In this document: one piece after another, positions 51,957 through 59,334 of the stretch | How positions within the stretch are numbered: position 1 is the first letter of the stretch | Layout: the number at the start of each line of letters is the position of its first letter | Assembly (NCBI GenBank): GCA_000620205.1 | Contig: JHVP01000011.1 | Coordinates: 62,001-126,000, forward strand | Direction: 5' to 3' | DNA length: 64,000 bases | DNA from: Geodermatophilaceae bacterium URHA0031 | Lineage (GTDB): Bacteria > Actinomycetota > Actinomycetes > Mycobacteriales > Geodermatophilaceae | Position numbers and translations under genes: made by a program | The notes under the pieces: generated by a model | Seen by the model: only the letters and a program-made list of their open reading frames with translations | What the model was told of the DNA's origin: nothing | Database searches by the model: none

Positions 51957-52382
51957 TCAGCGCGGCCAGAGCACCGACTGCGTGCAGCGGAACAGGGCCA
52001 GCGTCCGTCCCGTCGCGGCGTCGGTGACCACGGCGTCCCAGACCTGCGTCGTGCGGCCGGCGTGCACGTTGGTGGCAACGGCGTCGATCCGGCCCTCCCG
52101 GGCGGTGCCGAGGTGGTTGCTCTTGAGCTCCAGGGTGGTGAACCCGCTCGAGCCCTCGGGCAGCAGCGCCCGGGTGGGCAACCCGCAGCTGGTGTCGGCG
52201 AGGGTGACCACGGTGCCGGCGTGCAGGTACCCGTTGGGCGCCAGCAGGTCGGGCCGGACGTCGAGGTGGCTGGTCAGCCGGCCGGGCTCGTGGGTGTCGA
52301 CCACGATGCCCAACAGCCCCGGCAGCGTCCCCGGGAGCAACGCGTTGAGCTCGTCGGCGGTGAGGAACCCGGTGGCGGCCAT
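51957..52382 (-). CDS. PaaI-family hotdog thioesterase
   Basis: 141 residues. The hotdog core LLAPNGYLHAGTVVTLADTSCG, with the catalytic-site asparagine/histidine region, and LELKSNHLGTAREGRI place it in the PaaI/DUF4442-type thioesterases, which hydrolyse acyl-CoA or aromatic-CoA thioesters. Its position upstream of an acyl-CoA ligase, on the same strand, agrees with that, though about 100 bp separates the genes. Confidence 0.9.
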   Translation of the reverse strand: MAATGFLTADELNALLPGTLPGLLGIVVDTHEPGRLTSHLDVRPDLLAPNGYLHAGTVVTLADTSCGLPTRALLPEGSSGFTTLELKSNHLGTAREGRIDAVATNVHAGRTTQVWDAVVTDAATGRTLALFRCTQSVLWPR

Positions 52383-52414
52383 GCAGGGAAAGCTATCTGT
52401 GACGTCCTCCGGCC

Positions 52415-52471
52415 CCTCTGCAGGGACCCGCGCCGAGCGTGCGGGGCGCGGGGGGCAGTGGGGCCCTTCGA
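52415..52471. repeat. Diverged copy of repeat family C (reverse)
   Basis: GGCCCCTCTGCAGGGACCCG, GCGGGGCGCGGGGGGCAGTG and GGGGCCCTTCGAG follow the family order but with several changes. It fills the gap between the thioesterase start and the VOC gene stop, both on the minus strand. The assignment is less certain than for the other copies. Confidence 0.5.
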
Positions 52472-52472
52472 G

Positions 52473-52856
52473 TCACCGAGCGGCGGTCTCCCACAACCCG
52501 ACGACGTTGCCCTCGGGGTCGCGCACGTAGGCGCTGAAGCCCATGTCGCCGACCGGCTGGCGCGGCACCAGCACCGTGCCGCCGAGCTCACCGATGCGGG
52601 CCAGCGCCTTGTCGATCCCGTCGACGTCGACCACCAGGACCGGGGCGGGGGACGGGCTGTCGGTCCGGCTCATCATCCCGCCGTTGATGAACCCCGGTTC
52701 GCTGGGACCCTGCTCACCGTTCGGGCCGGTGCTGACCAGCGTGTACCCCATCTCGGGCAACGACTGCAGCTCCCAGCCGAAGGCCTCGCGGTAGAAGGCC
52801 CGGGCCCGATCCCCGTCGTCGAAGGGGATCTCGAAGTGCACGACACGACCGCTCAT
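52473..52856 (-). CDS. VOC-family (glyoxalase-like) protein
   Basis: 127 residues from ATG 52856 with GGAGGAG upstream. The vicinal-oxygen-chelate fold is visible in VVHFEIPFDDGDRARAFYREAFGWEL and VGDMGFSAYVRDPEGNVVGLWE, with possible metal ligands His/Glu. Single-module proteins of this kind have diverse roles, so no substrate is given. It is divergent from a DinB-family gene. Confidence 0.9.
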   Translation of the reverse strand: MSGRVVHFEIPFDDGDRARAFYREAFGWELQSLPEMGYTLVSTGPNGEQGPSEPGFINGGMMSRTDSPSPAPVLVVDVDGIDKALARIGELGGTVLVPRQPVGDMGFSAYVRDPEGNVVGLWETAAR

Positions 52857-52964
52857 GACGTCTCCTCCCGGTGCGGACGGCCTCTGGTGCTGCGAGTCTG
52901 GCCCCGCCCGGCCGGCCAGAGAAGAGGCTGGCCCGCGGCGACGACTGCGGGCATCCTCCCGAGG

Positions 52965-53546
52965 GTGAGCGACCTGAAGGGCGACCTGCTCGTGTACCTG
53001 CAGCGCGGCCGGGAGGCGGTGGTGTGGAAGCTCGAGGGTGCCAGCGAGCTGGACGTCCGGCGTCCGCTGACCCCGACCGGCACGAACCTGCTCGGCCTGG
53101 TCAAGCACCTGGCGTCGGTCGACGCCGGCTACCTGGGGGAGGTCTTCGGCCGGCCGTTCCCGGAGCCGCTGCCGTGGGCGGAGGACGACGACGTGAACGC
53201 CGACATGTGGGCCACCGCCGATGAGTCGCGCGAGGAGTTGGTCGCGCTCTACCGCCGGGTGTGGGCGCACGGCGACGAGACGGTGGCGGCGCTGGACCTC
53301 GACGCGACCGGGTCGGTGCCCTGGTGGCCGGAGGAGCGGCGGAACCCCACCCTGTCCCGGGTGCTGGTGCACCTGACCGCGGAGACGCACCGGCACGCCG
53401 GCCACGCCGACATCGTGCGGGAGCTGGTGGACGGGGCGGCCGGGATGCTCCCGGGGGTGTCCAACCTCGGGTCCGAGGACCCCGCCGACCGGGTCGCGCA
53501 CCGGGCGCGGGTGCAGGCCGCCGCCGAGGCCGCGGCCGGTCGCTAG
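52965..53546 (+). CDS. DinB/DUF664-family protein
   Basis: 193 residues from GTG 52965; CATCCT 7 nt upstream is a weak -10 for a leaderless start. The four-helix DinB-like bundle has the metal histidine in LVKHLASVDAGYLGEVFGRPFP and HLTAETHRHAGHADIVRELVDG near the C-terminus. Family members may be metal-dependent thiol transferases (DinB/mycothiol-S-transferase-like), but this one has no assigned substrate. The stop shares CTAG with that of the convergent folP-like gene. Confidence 0.88.
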   Translation: MSDLKGDLLVYLQRGREAVVWKLEGASELDVRRPLTPTGTNLLGLVKHLASVDAGYLGEVFGRPFPEPLPWAEDDDVNADMWATADESREELVALYRRVWAHGDETVAALDLDATGSVPWWPEERRNPTLSRVLVHLTAETHRHAGHADIVRELVDGAAGMLPGVSNLGSEDPADRVAHRARVQAAAEAAAGR

Positions 53547-54403
53547 GCCAGGCCCCGGGTGGTGCGGGTCGGCGGCCGGTCGCCGCGGATGGAGGCCACC
53601 ATGTCCAGCGTCTGCCGGGTCGCTGCGACGTCGTGCACCCGGAACACCCGCGCACCCAGCCAGGCGCTGACCGCGGTCGCCGCGAGCGTGCCGGTGAGCC
53701 GCTGGTCGACGGGCAGGTCGAGGGTCTCGCCGACGAAGTCCTTGTTCGACAGGGCCACCAGGACCGGCCAGCCCGTCGCCACCAGCTCGTCGAGCCGGCG
53801 GGTCGCCTCCAGCGAGTGGCGGGTGTTCTTGCCGAAGTCGTGCCCGGGGTCGACCAGCACCCGCTCGGGGTCGACGCCGACCGCGACCGCGGCCTCGGCG
53901 AGCGCCGTCGTCCGCGCGACGATGTCGGCCACCACGTCGTCGTAGCTGACCCGGTGCGGCCGGGTCCGCGGCGGGAGCCCGCCGGCGTGCGTGCAGACGA
54001 TGCCCGCGCCGGCCTCCGCGGCGACCGTGGCCAGCTGCGGGTCGACCCCGCCCCAGGCGTCGTTGACCACGTCGGCGCCGGCGGCCAGCGCCTCCCGGGC
54101 CACCTCGGCGCGCCAGGTGTCGATCGAGATCGGCAGCAGCGGGTGGGCCGCCCGGATGGCGGCGACCAGGTCGACGGTGCGCCGGATCTCCTCGGCGGCG
54201 TCCACCTCGGCGCCGGGGGCCGCCTTGACCCCACCGACGTCCACCATGTCCGCGCCCTCGGCGACCACCTGGTCCACCCGGGCCAGCGCGTCGTCGAGCC
54301 CGAAGGTGGCGCCCCGGTCGTAGAAGGAGTCCGGGGTGCGGTTGACGATCGCCATCACCGCCAGCCCGCCCTCCGGCACGTCGAGGGCACCGAGTCGCAG
54401 CAC
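53543..54403 (-). CDS. Dihydropteroate synthase homologue (FolP2-like)
   Basis: 286 residues from GTG 54403; an ATG at 54430 in frame would add nine residues. The DHPS signatures are VMAIVNRTPDSFYDRGATFG, ADMVDVGGVKAAPGAEVDAAEEIRR, DAWGG and LVDPGHDFGKNTRHSLE. The sequence NRTPDSFYDRG is like actinobacterial FolP2, a paralogue whose DHPS activity is doubtful; a folate role is therefore uncertain. It lies between two DinB-family genes and shares its 5' region with one of them. Confidence 0.88.
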   Translation of the reverse strand: MLRLGALDVPEGGLAVMAIVNRTPDSFYDRGATFGLDDALARVDQVVAEGADMVDVGGVKAAPGAEVDAAEEIRRTVDLVAAIRAAHPLLPISIDTWRAEVAREALAAGADVVNDAWGGVDPQLATVAAEAGAGIVCTHAGGLPPRTRPHRVSYDDVVADIVARTTALAEAAVAVGVDPERVLVDPGHDFGKNTRHSLEATRRLDELVATGWPVLVALSNKDFVGETLDLPVDQRLTGTLAATAVSAWLGARVFRVHDVAATRQTLDMVASIRGDRPPTRTTRGLA

Positions 54404-54428
54404 TCGACCAGCCAAGCATGCTGTGCCC

Positions 54429-54977
54429 ATGCCCGAGTTCCCGCCTGCCCCTGACCGCGTCGACCCGCCGTACCGCGACGGGGAGCGGGCCGCCGTGGAG
54501 GCGTGGCTCGAGTTCCACCGCGCCACCCTGCTGGCCAAGTGCGCCGGGCTCACCGCCGAGCAGCTGGGCGAGCGCTCGGTCCCGCCGTCGTCGCTGAGCC
54601 TGCGCGGGCTGCTGCGGCACATGACCGAGGTCGAGCGGAGCTGGTTCCGCCGGGTCGTCGCCGGCGAGCAGGCGCCGCCGCTGTACTACGGGCCCGACGA
54701 CGAGGACGGCGACTTCGACGGCGTCGGCCGCGACACCGACCACCCCGACAGCGCGACCGCGGTGGCCCGGGAGCTGGCCGCCTTCACCGCGGAGTGCGAG
54801 GTCAGCCGGCGCCTGGCCGGCGCCCACGACTCGCTGGACGACGTCGGCGCCGGCCTCCGGCACGGCCAGCAGGTGTCGCTGCGCTGGGTCTTCCTGCACA
54901 TGATCGAGGAGTACGCGCGGCACAACGGCCACGCCGACCTGCTCCGCGAGCGCATCGACGGCGCCACCGGAGACTGA
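54429..54977 (+). CDS. DinB/DUF664-family protein
   Basis: 182 residues from ATG 54429; CATGCT lies 6 nt upstream. Motifs: RGLLRHMTEVERSWFRRVVAGEQ with the metal histidine, and LRWVFLHMIEEYARHNGHADLLRERIDG with the C-terminal histidine pair. The family is the DUF664 branch of DinB-like proteins. It is divergent from the folP2-like gene and, like the other DinB gene nearby, has no known substrate. Confidence 0.9.
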   Translation: MPEFPPAPDRVDPPYRDGERAAVEAWLEFHRATLLAKCAGLTAEQLGERSVPPSSLSLRGLLRHMTEVERSWFRRVVAGEQAPPLYYGPDDEDGDFDGVGRDTDHPDSATAVARELAAFTAECEVSRRLAGAHDSLDDVGAGLRHGQQVSLRWVFLHMIEEYARHNGHADLLRERIDGATGD

Positions 54978-54978
54978 G

Positions 54979-55036
54979 CAAGGACCCCGTCGCCCCCCAC
55001 CACTCGCAGGCTCGCGGCGGGCCCCTGTGACGGGGC
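54979..55036. repeat. Repeat family C copy (forward)
   Basis: AAGGACCCCGTCGCCCCCC, ACCACTCGCAGGCTCGCGG and CGGGCCCCTGTGACGGGGCC follow the unit at 2937 closely. It starts 2 bp after a stop codon, between convergent genes, and is followed at once by two copies of repeat D. Confidence 0.8.
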
Positions 55037-55039
55037 CTG

Positions 55040-55098
55040 CCCACCAAGAGCGCGCTTTGGGTGGGAGGCCTTCCCGCCAAGAGCGCGCTTGTGGCGGG
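55040..55098. repeat. Two tandem hairpins of repeat family D
   Basis: D1 (55040-55065): CCCACC, core AAGAGCGCGCTTT, GGTGGG. D2 (55073-55098): CCCGCC, core AAGAGCGCGCTT, GGCGGG. The arms differ but compensate to keep pairing, while the core is the same. They lie just beyond repeat C between convergent genes. Confidence 0.8.
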
Positions 55099-55104
55099 GT
55101 CGGG

Positions 55105-56046
55105 TCAGCGGAGCGCGCCCCAGGGGAGGACGGCGTGCACGCCGACCACCTGGTTGACCACCTGGGTCACCCGCAGGTCCACCACCACGCTGGCCAGGCC
55201 GAGAGCGTCGGAGCGGCTGATGCCGTGCAGCGCGGCCATCACGTCGAGCATGGCGTCCAGCGCGATCGCCATCGCCTCGTCCAGGTCGTCGGCCACGCCC
55301 ATGGTCACCCAGCCGGCGGGGGTCCTCGCCACCGGCGTGCGCAGCGGTGCGCCGAGGAGGTCGGGCAGCACGTCGAGGGTCAGGTCGACGCGGTCCATCG
55401 GGCATTCGATCGCCGTCCCGCTGACCTCGCCGTCCCCTTGCGCCGCGTGCCCGTCGCCGACGGAGAACAGTGCCCCCGGCACGGTCACCGGGAGGTACAG
55501 CGTGGCGCCGGCCACCAGTTCCCGGCAGTCGATGTTCCCGCCGTGCCAGTACGGCGGGATGGTCGAGTGCTGCCCGGGCTCGGCGGGGGGCACGCCCATC
55601 ACACCGAGGAAGGGCCGCAGCGCGACCGAGTGCCCGGCCTGGTTGCGGCCGACGCCGGCGACCGGGTCGAGGTCCCAGGCGTGCACGGTGGGGGCTGCGG
55701 TGACACCGAGCCGCTCGTTGAGCGGCGTCGACCGCAGGCCGACGTACGTCGTCCCGAACGGGCCCGGGACGACGTCGTCGATGCGGATGCCGAGCACCTG
55801 CCCGACCTCGGCCCCGCGGACGGCGACCGGACCGGTCAGGGCGTGCCCGTGCGCCGGGTCGTGCAGCGGGTGGCGCTGCCGGACGCCGGGGTCGGTGTGG
55901 TCGTGCGGGCCGGTCCACCAGCCGGAGTCCAGCGTGCCGAAGCGCACCGTCGTCCCCGGATCGACGGTCAGCGCCGGCGGGCGGTCGGGGTCCCAGGAGC
56001 CGTGCAGGGTGCGCTCGTCGGGCAGCAGGACGTGGCTCGGCTCCAT
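55105..56046 (-). CDS. Acetamidase/formamidase family protein
   Basis: 313 residues from ATG 56046. FmdA/AmdA family features: GTTVRFGTLDSGWWTGP, GAEVGQVLGIRIDDVVPG, STIPPYWHGGNIDCRELVAGATLYLPV and LFSVGDGHAAQGDGEVSGTAIECPM. It should release ammonia from formamide, acetamide or a similar amide. The upstream space is only 52 bp and holds a family B palindrome; a weak CAGGAT -10 lies 6 nt before the ATG. Confidence 0.92.
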   Translation of the reverse strand: MEPSHVLLPDERTLHGSWDPDRPPALTVDPGTTVRFGTLDSGWWTGPHDHTDPGVRQRHPLHDPAHGHALTGPVAVRGAEVGQVLGIRIDDVVPGPFGTTYVGLRSTPLNERLGVTAAPTVHAWDLDPVAGVGRNQAGHSVALRPFLGVMGVPPAEPGQHSTIPPYWHGGNIDCRELVAGATLYLPVTVPGALFSVGDGHAAQGDGEVSGTAIECPMDRVDLTLDVLPDLLGAPLRTPVARTPAGWVTMGVADDLDEAMAIALDAMLDVMAALHGISRSDALGLASVVVDLRVTQVVNQVVGVHAVLPWGALR

Positions 56047-56060
56047 GTCCACATCCTGCA

Positions 56061-56090
56061 GAGGGGCCATGTTGGCCAACATGGCCCCTC
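56061..56090. repeat. Perfect palindrome family B, copy 3
   Basis: A 30-bp perfect palindrome; left half GAGGGGCCATGTTGG. It starts 8 bp after the serine hydrolase stop and 14 bp upstream of the formamidase ATG, both genes on the minus strand, so it overlaps where the formamidase -35 region would be. Confidence 0.9.
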
Positions 56091-56098
56091 CCGGGTCA

Positions 56099-57337
56099 TC
56101 AGAGCAGGGCCTGCTGGACGAGCGGGCGGAGGTAGTTGCGCATCGGCAGGGTGCTCGAGGGCAGCAGCTGCGTGTAGAAGCTGACCGTGAGGTCCTCGAC
56201 CGGGTCGACGTAGAACTCGGTCGAGGCCGCCCCGCCCCAGCTGTAGGTGCCAACGCTGGCCACCCCGCCGTAGCGGACCGGGTCGATGACCGTGGAGAAA
56301 CCGAGCCCGAAGCCGACCCCGCGCAACGGGACCTCGGCGTACAGCGGCCGGCCGAAGGTCTCCAGGTCGGCGTTGCCGGGCAGGTGGTTGCGGACCATGT
56401 GCGCCAGCGTGCGGGAGCCGAGCACCCGCTCCCCGGACCGCGCCACGCCGCCGGCGCGCAGCATCTCGACGAACTTCAGGTAGTCCCCGGCGGTGGAGAC
56501 CAGCCCGCCGCCGCCGGAGAGGAACGCCGGCTTGCGGTGCGCTGCCTCGGCGAAGGGCGCCGGCAGCGGGACGACGCCCGGGCCGTAGAGCTGGGCCAGG
56601 GAGTCCACGTCGTCCTCGGGGCGCAGCCCGAACGACGTCTCGGTCATCCCCAGCGGGCCGAACACCCGCTCGGCGAACACCTCGTCCAGCGGCTTGCCGG
56701 CGACCACCTCCACCAGCCGGCCGAGCACGTCGGTGGACACCCCGTAGTTCCACTCGGCGCCCGGCTGGAACAGCAGCGGCATCGCGGCGAACTGGCGGGT
56801 GACCTCGGCGGAGTCGGCGCCGGGCGGGGTGCCCCACTCGTGGCCCTGCAGCCGGTAGTGCGCGTCGACCGGGTGGGCGTGGTGGAAGCCGTAGGTCAGC
56901 CCGGAGGTGTGGGAGAGCAGGTGGTGGACCCGGATCGGCGCCATCAGCGGCACGGTCACCGGCTTCTGCGCCGGACCGGCGGCGTACACCCGCGTCTCGG
57001 CGAACTCCGGCAGCCAGCGGCTGATCGGGTCGTTCAGCTCGAAGGCGCCCTCCTCGTACAGCGACATCGCCGCCACCGAGGTCACCGGCTTGGTCATCGA
57101 GTAGATGCGCCAGCGGGTGTCGTCGGTGACCGGCCGGCCCGCCTCGACGTCCGCGTGGCCGTACCGGCCGACGTGCACCAGCCGGCCGTGCCGGGCGACC
57201 GTCACCAGGAACCCCGGCAGCTGGCCCTCGTCGACCCAGCGGGCCAGCCGGCGGTCCACCCGCCGCAGCCGTTCGGCGTCGAGCCCGACCTCGGCCGGGT
57301 CGGTGCTCACGGACAGGTCGGTCTGCAGAGCGGTCAC
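56099..57337 (-). CDS. Serine hydrolase (beta-lactamase class C-like)
   Basis: 412 residues from GTG 57337, one of several close GTG codons (57343 and a far ATG-type start are possible). The SxxK motif is in WRIYSMTKPVTSVAAMS, the tyrosine motif in EWNYGVSTDVLGRLVEVV, and the C-terminal GWGGAAST-type box reads YSWGGAASTEFYVDP. Such proteins include esterases and D-aminopeptidases as well as beta-lactamases. No signal peptide is seen, so a cytoplasmic esterase-like role is more likely than antibiotic resistance. Confidence 0.9.
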   Translation of the reverse strand: MTALQTDLSVSTDPAEVGLDAERLRRVDRRLARWVDEGQLPGFLVTVARHGRLVHVGRYGHADVEAGRPVTDDTRWRIYSMTKPVTSVAAMSLYEEGAFELNDPISRWLPEFAETRVYAAGPAQKPVTVPLMAPIRVHHLLSHTSGLTYGFHHAHPVDAHYRLQGHEWGTPPGADSAEVTRQFAAMPLLFQPGAEWNYGVSTDVLGRLVEVVAGKPLDEVFAERVFGPLGMTETSFGLRPEDDVDSLAQLYGPGVVPLPAPFAEAAHRKPAFLSGGGGLVSTAGDYLKFVEMLRAGGVARSGERVLGSRTLAHMVRNHLPGNADLETFGRPLYAEVPLRGVGFGLGFSTVIDPVRYGGVASVGTYSWGGAASTEFYVDPVEDLTVSFYTQLLPSSTLPMRNYLRPLVQQALL

Positions 57338-57450
57338 GGACACCCCCGCGTCGTGGACGTGCTCCCCGATGAGCGACGCCCCCGCCTCGCATCCTGACAC
57401 GGGGTGCCAGGAGCGCGACGGGGGCGTCAGGTGCTGCGGGGTGCTGCTGC

Positions 57451-57738
57451 TTACTGCACCGGGACGGCGGCCGCGGCCTTCTTCAGGTTGGAGCCGGCGG
57501 TCACCTTGGCGGTGTGCGCCGCGGCGATCTCGATCGACTCACCGGTCTGCGGGTTGCGGCCGGTGCGGGCCGAACGCTGCCCCCGCTCGACGGTGATCAG
57601 CCCGGGGACGGCGACCTTGTCGCCACGGGTGATGGCCTCGACGAGCTCCTCCTGCAGGCCGTTGAGCACCTGGTCGACGGTGGCGGAGGGGACGTCGGCG
57701 CGCTTGGCGATGGCGGAGACGAGTTCGGACTTGTTCAT
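57451..57738 (-). CDS. hup: HU-family nucleoid protein
   Basis: 95 residues from ATG 57738 with AGAGGAA upstream. MNKSELVSAIAKRADVPSATVDQVLNG and the DNA-binding arm VERGQRSARTGRNPQTGESIEI are classic HU. It lacks the long Lys/Ala-rich C-terminal tail of the main mycobacterial HU; only AAAAVPVQ follows the core. It bends and compacts DNA as a dimer. A second, tailed HU may exist elsewhere in the genome. Confidence 0.96.
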   Translation of the reverse strand: MNKSELVSAIAKRADVPSATVDQVLNGLQEELVEAITRGDKVAVPGLITVERGQRSARTGRNPQTGESIEIAAAHTAKVTAGSNLKKAAAAVPVQ

Positions 57739-58099
57739 CTGGGTTCCTCTCACTGGATGGCGCTGCCCGCCCCGTCAGGGGCGGACGCAGTCTGGTGTCG
57801 CGGACGGCGGACCGGCCGCGTCCCCGGTCGTCCGGGCGGACCCCGGGGCATCCACCGTGCCGTCCCGGTGCGCACCAGGTGCGCGGCCGGGGGTACGGCG
57901 GGCGGATCTGGTCGACCACGCTGTCGACCAGCAACGGCGGGCACATTTCCATGCCGAGATCACTCCTGGCCACCCGGGACCCCGGATCGCCGCGGTTTTC
58001 CTGCTCGTCGGTCCCACCCGTCACCCGGTCCCGGCTGTCCCCGCCACCCCGCGGGTGCCGGATGAGCGGTGCACAGCCGACCGACTTAGCGTGGACCTC
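57739..58099. other. Gene-free control region between HU and the aldo/keto reductase
   Basis: About 360 bp without a believable gene, between two divergent genes. It includes an inverted repeat, CTGGTCGAC-CACGCT-GTCGACCAG (57908-57931), about 170 bp upstream of each start, and the -10 TAGCGT (58087-58092) of the reductase. The HU promoter must be here too but is not obvious. Confidence 0.6.
58087..58092 (+). promoter_or_regulatory. -10 box for leaderless aldo/keto reductase
   Basis: TAGCGT, 7 nt before ATG 58100, with no ribosome site in between. Confidence 0.6.
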
Positions 58100-59023
58100 A
58101 TGCCTCAGCTCCCCGGTACCGACCTGACCGTCAGCGACCTCTGCCTGGGCGGCAACGTGTTCGGCTGGACGGCGGACGAGCCGACGTCGTTCGCGCTGCT
58201 CGACCGCTTCGTGGACGCCGTCCCCAGCACCCAGTCACCGTTCGTGGACACCGCCGAGATGTACGGCAACGGGGTGTCCGAGCAGATCCTCGGCCGATGG
58301 ATGGCCGAGCGCGGCATGCGCGACCGGGTGGTGGTGGCCACCAAGGCCAGCCCCGGGGAGAAGGAGCACCCGCTGTCGGCGCCGGAGATCCGGGACGCCG
58401 CCGAGCGCTCGCTGCGCAACCTGCAGATCGACACGATCGACCTCTACTACGCCCACTACGACGACGAGACGACGCCGCTGGAGGAGACGCTCACCGCCTT
58501 TGACGAGCTGGTGCGGTCGGGCAAGGTCCGGCACATCGCGGCGTCGAACTACTCGGCGAAGCGGCTGACCGAGGCGCTGGAGACCTCGGAGCGGCTCGGC
58601 GTGGCGCGGTACGTGGCCCTGCAGCCGCACTACAACCTGATGGAGCGGTCGGCCTACGAGGCCGAGCTGGCCGACGTCGTCGCCGAGCACGGGCTGGGCT
58701 CGATGCCCTACTTCGGGCTGGCCCGCGGCTTCCTGACCGGCAAGTACCGGGCCGGCGAGACGATCGACTCCCCGCGGGCCAAGGGCGCCTCGCAGTACGT
58801 GGGGGAGAAGGGCGACCGGGTGCTGGCCGCGCTGTCCGAGGTCGCCGACGCGCACGGCGTGACCGGCGCCGCGGTGGCGCTGCGCTGGCTGGCCGACCAG
58901 CCCACGGTCACCGCGCCGATCGCCAGCGGTCGTTCGGTCGACCAGCTGGCCGACCTGCTGCCGATGCTGGACCTGGTGCTCACCGACGACGAGCGCCAGC
59001 GCCTCACCGACGCCAGCGCCTAG
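58100..59023 (+). CDS. Aldo/keto reductase
   Basis: 307 residues. Catalytic tetrad positions can be placed: Asp and Tyr in FVDTAEMYGNGVSEQ, Lys in VVVATKASPGEK, and the histidine in LYYAHYDDETTPLEE. The NADPH-binding end is APIASGRSVDQLADLL. It belongs to the larger Tas/YajO-like AKR group; the substrate is not known. The mRNA is probably leaderless. It ends at a family A palindrome. Confidence 0.94.
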   Translation: MPQLPGTDLTVSDLCLGGNVFGWTADEPTSFALLDRFVDAVPSTQSPFVDTAEMYGNGVSEQILGRWMAERGMRDRVVVATKASPGEKEHPLSAPEIRDAAERSLRNLQIDTIDLYYAHYDDETTPLEETLTAFDELVRSGKVRHIAASNYSAKRLTEALETSERLGVARYVALQPHYNLMERSAYEAELADVVAEHGLGSMPYFGLARGFLTGKYRAGETIDSPRAKGASQYVGEKGDRVLAALSEVADAHGVTGAAVALRWLADQPTVTAPIASGRSVDQLADLLPMLDLVLTDDERQRLTDASA

Positions 59024-59028
59024 TGCCG

Positions 59029-59074
59029 TGGTGGAGTGCCAGCGCTCGGGAGGTGATGCGCTGGCACTCCACCA
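59029..59074. repeat. Palindromic repeat family A, copy 3 (reverse orientation)
   Basis: A perfect 17-bp inverted repeat (59029-59045 and 59058-59074; left arm TGGTGGAGTGCCAGCGC) with loop TCGGGAGGTGAT, which is nearly the reverse complement of the copy 2 loop. It lies between the convergent aldo/keto reductase and DUF1059 genes. Confidence 0.9.
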
Positions 59075-59081
59075 GCGGGCT

Positions 59082-59255
59082 TCAGGCGAAGACGATGGCC
59101 GCGCGGACCTGCTCGACGAGCTCGGGCGGGACGGTGCCCAGCCCGTGGTCGGCGGTCGCGTGGGCGGCGACCTGGGCGAGGACGGCGTCGTCGTCCGGGC
59201 CGGTGAACGTGGTGGTGCAGCCGGGGACGACGTCCCCGCAGGCGAAGGCCTTCAT
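59082..59255 (-). CDS. Small DUF1059-family protein
   Basis: 57 residues from ATG 59255 with AGGGAG 7 nt upstream. The product starts MKAFACGDVVPGCTTTFTG and ends EQVRAAIVFA, with Cys-6 and Cys-13 and a central AAHATADHGL, the usual pattern of DUF1059 (short, two-cysteine proteins of unknown function). It is followed by the family A palindrome at its 3' end. Confidence 0.9.
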   Translation of the reverse strand: MKAFACGDVVPGCTTTFTGPDDDAVLAQVAAHATADHGLGTVPPELVEQVRAAIVFA

Positions 59256-59334
59256 GGTGGCTCCCTTGCTCTGGGTGGCTGTCCGCCGGCAGGCGGTCAG
59301 GGTGGTGCACCGGGGCGGTTCACGGCCCCGGGGG

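Noticed and set aside
56099-57337. Antibiotic-resistance beta-lactamase
   Set aside because: The class C-like motifs are shared with esterases and peptidases, there is no signal peptide for export, and the C-terminal box is not the KTG of true beta-lactamases.
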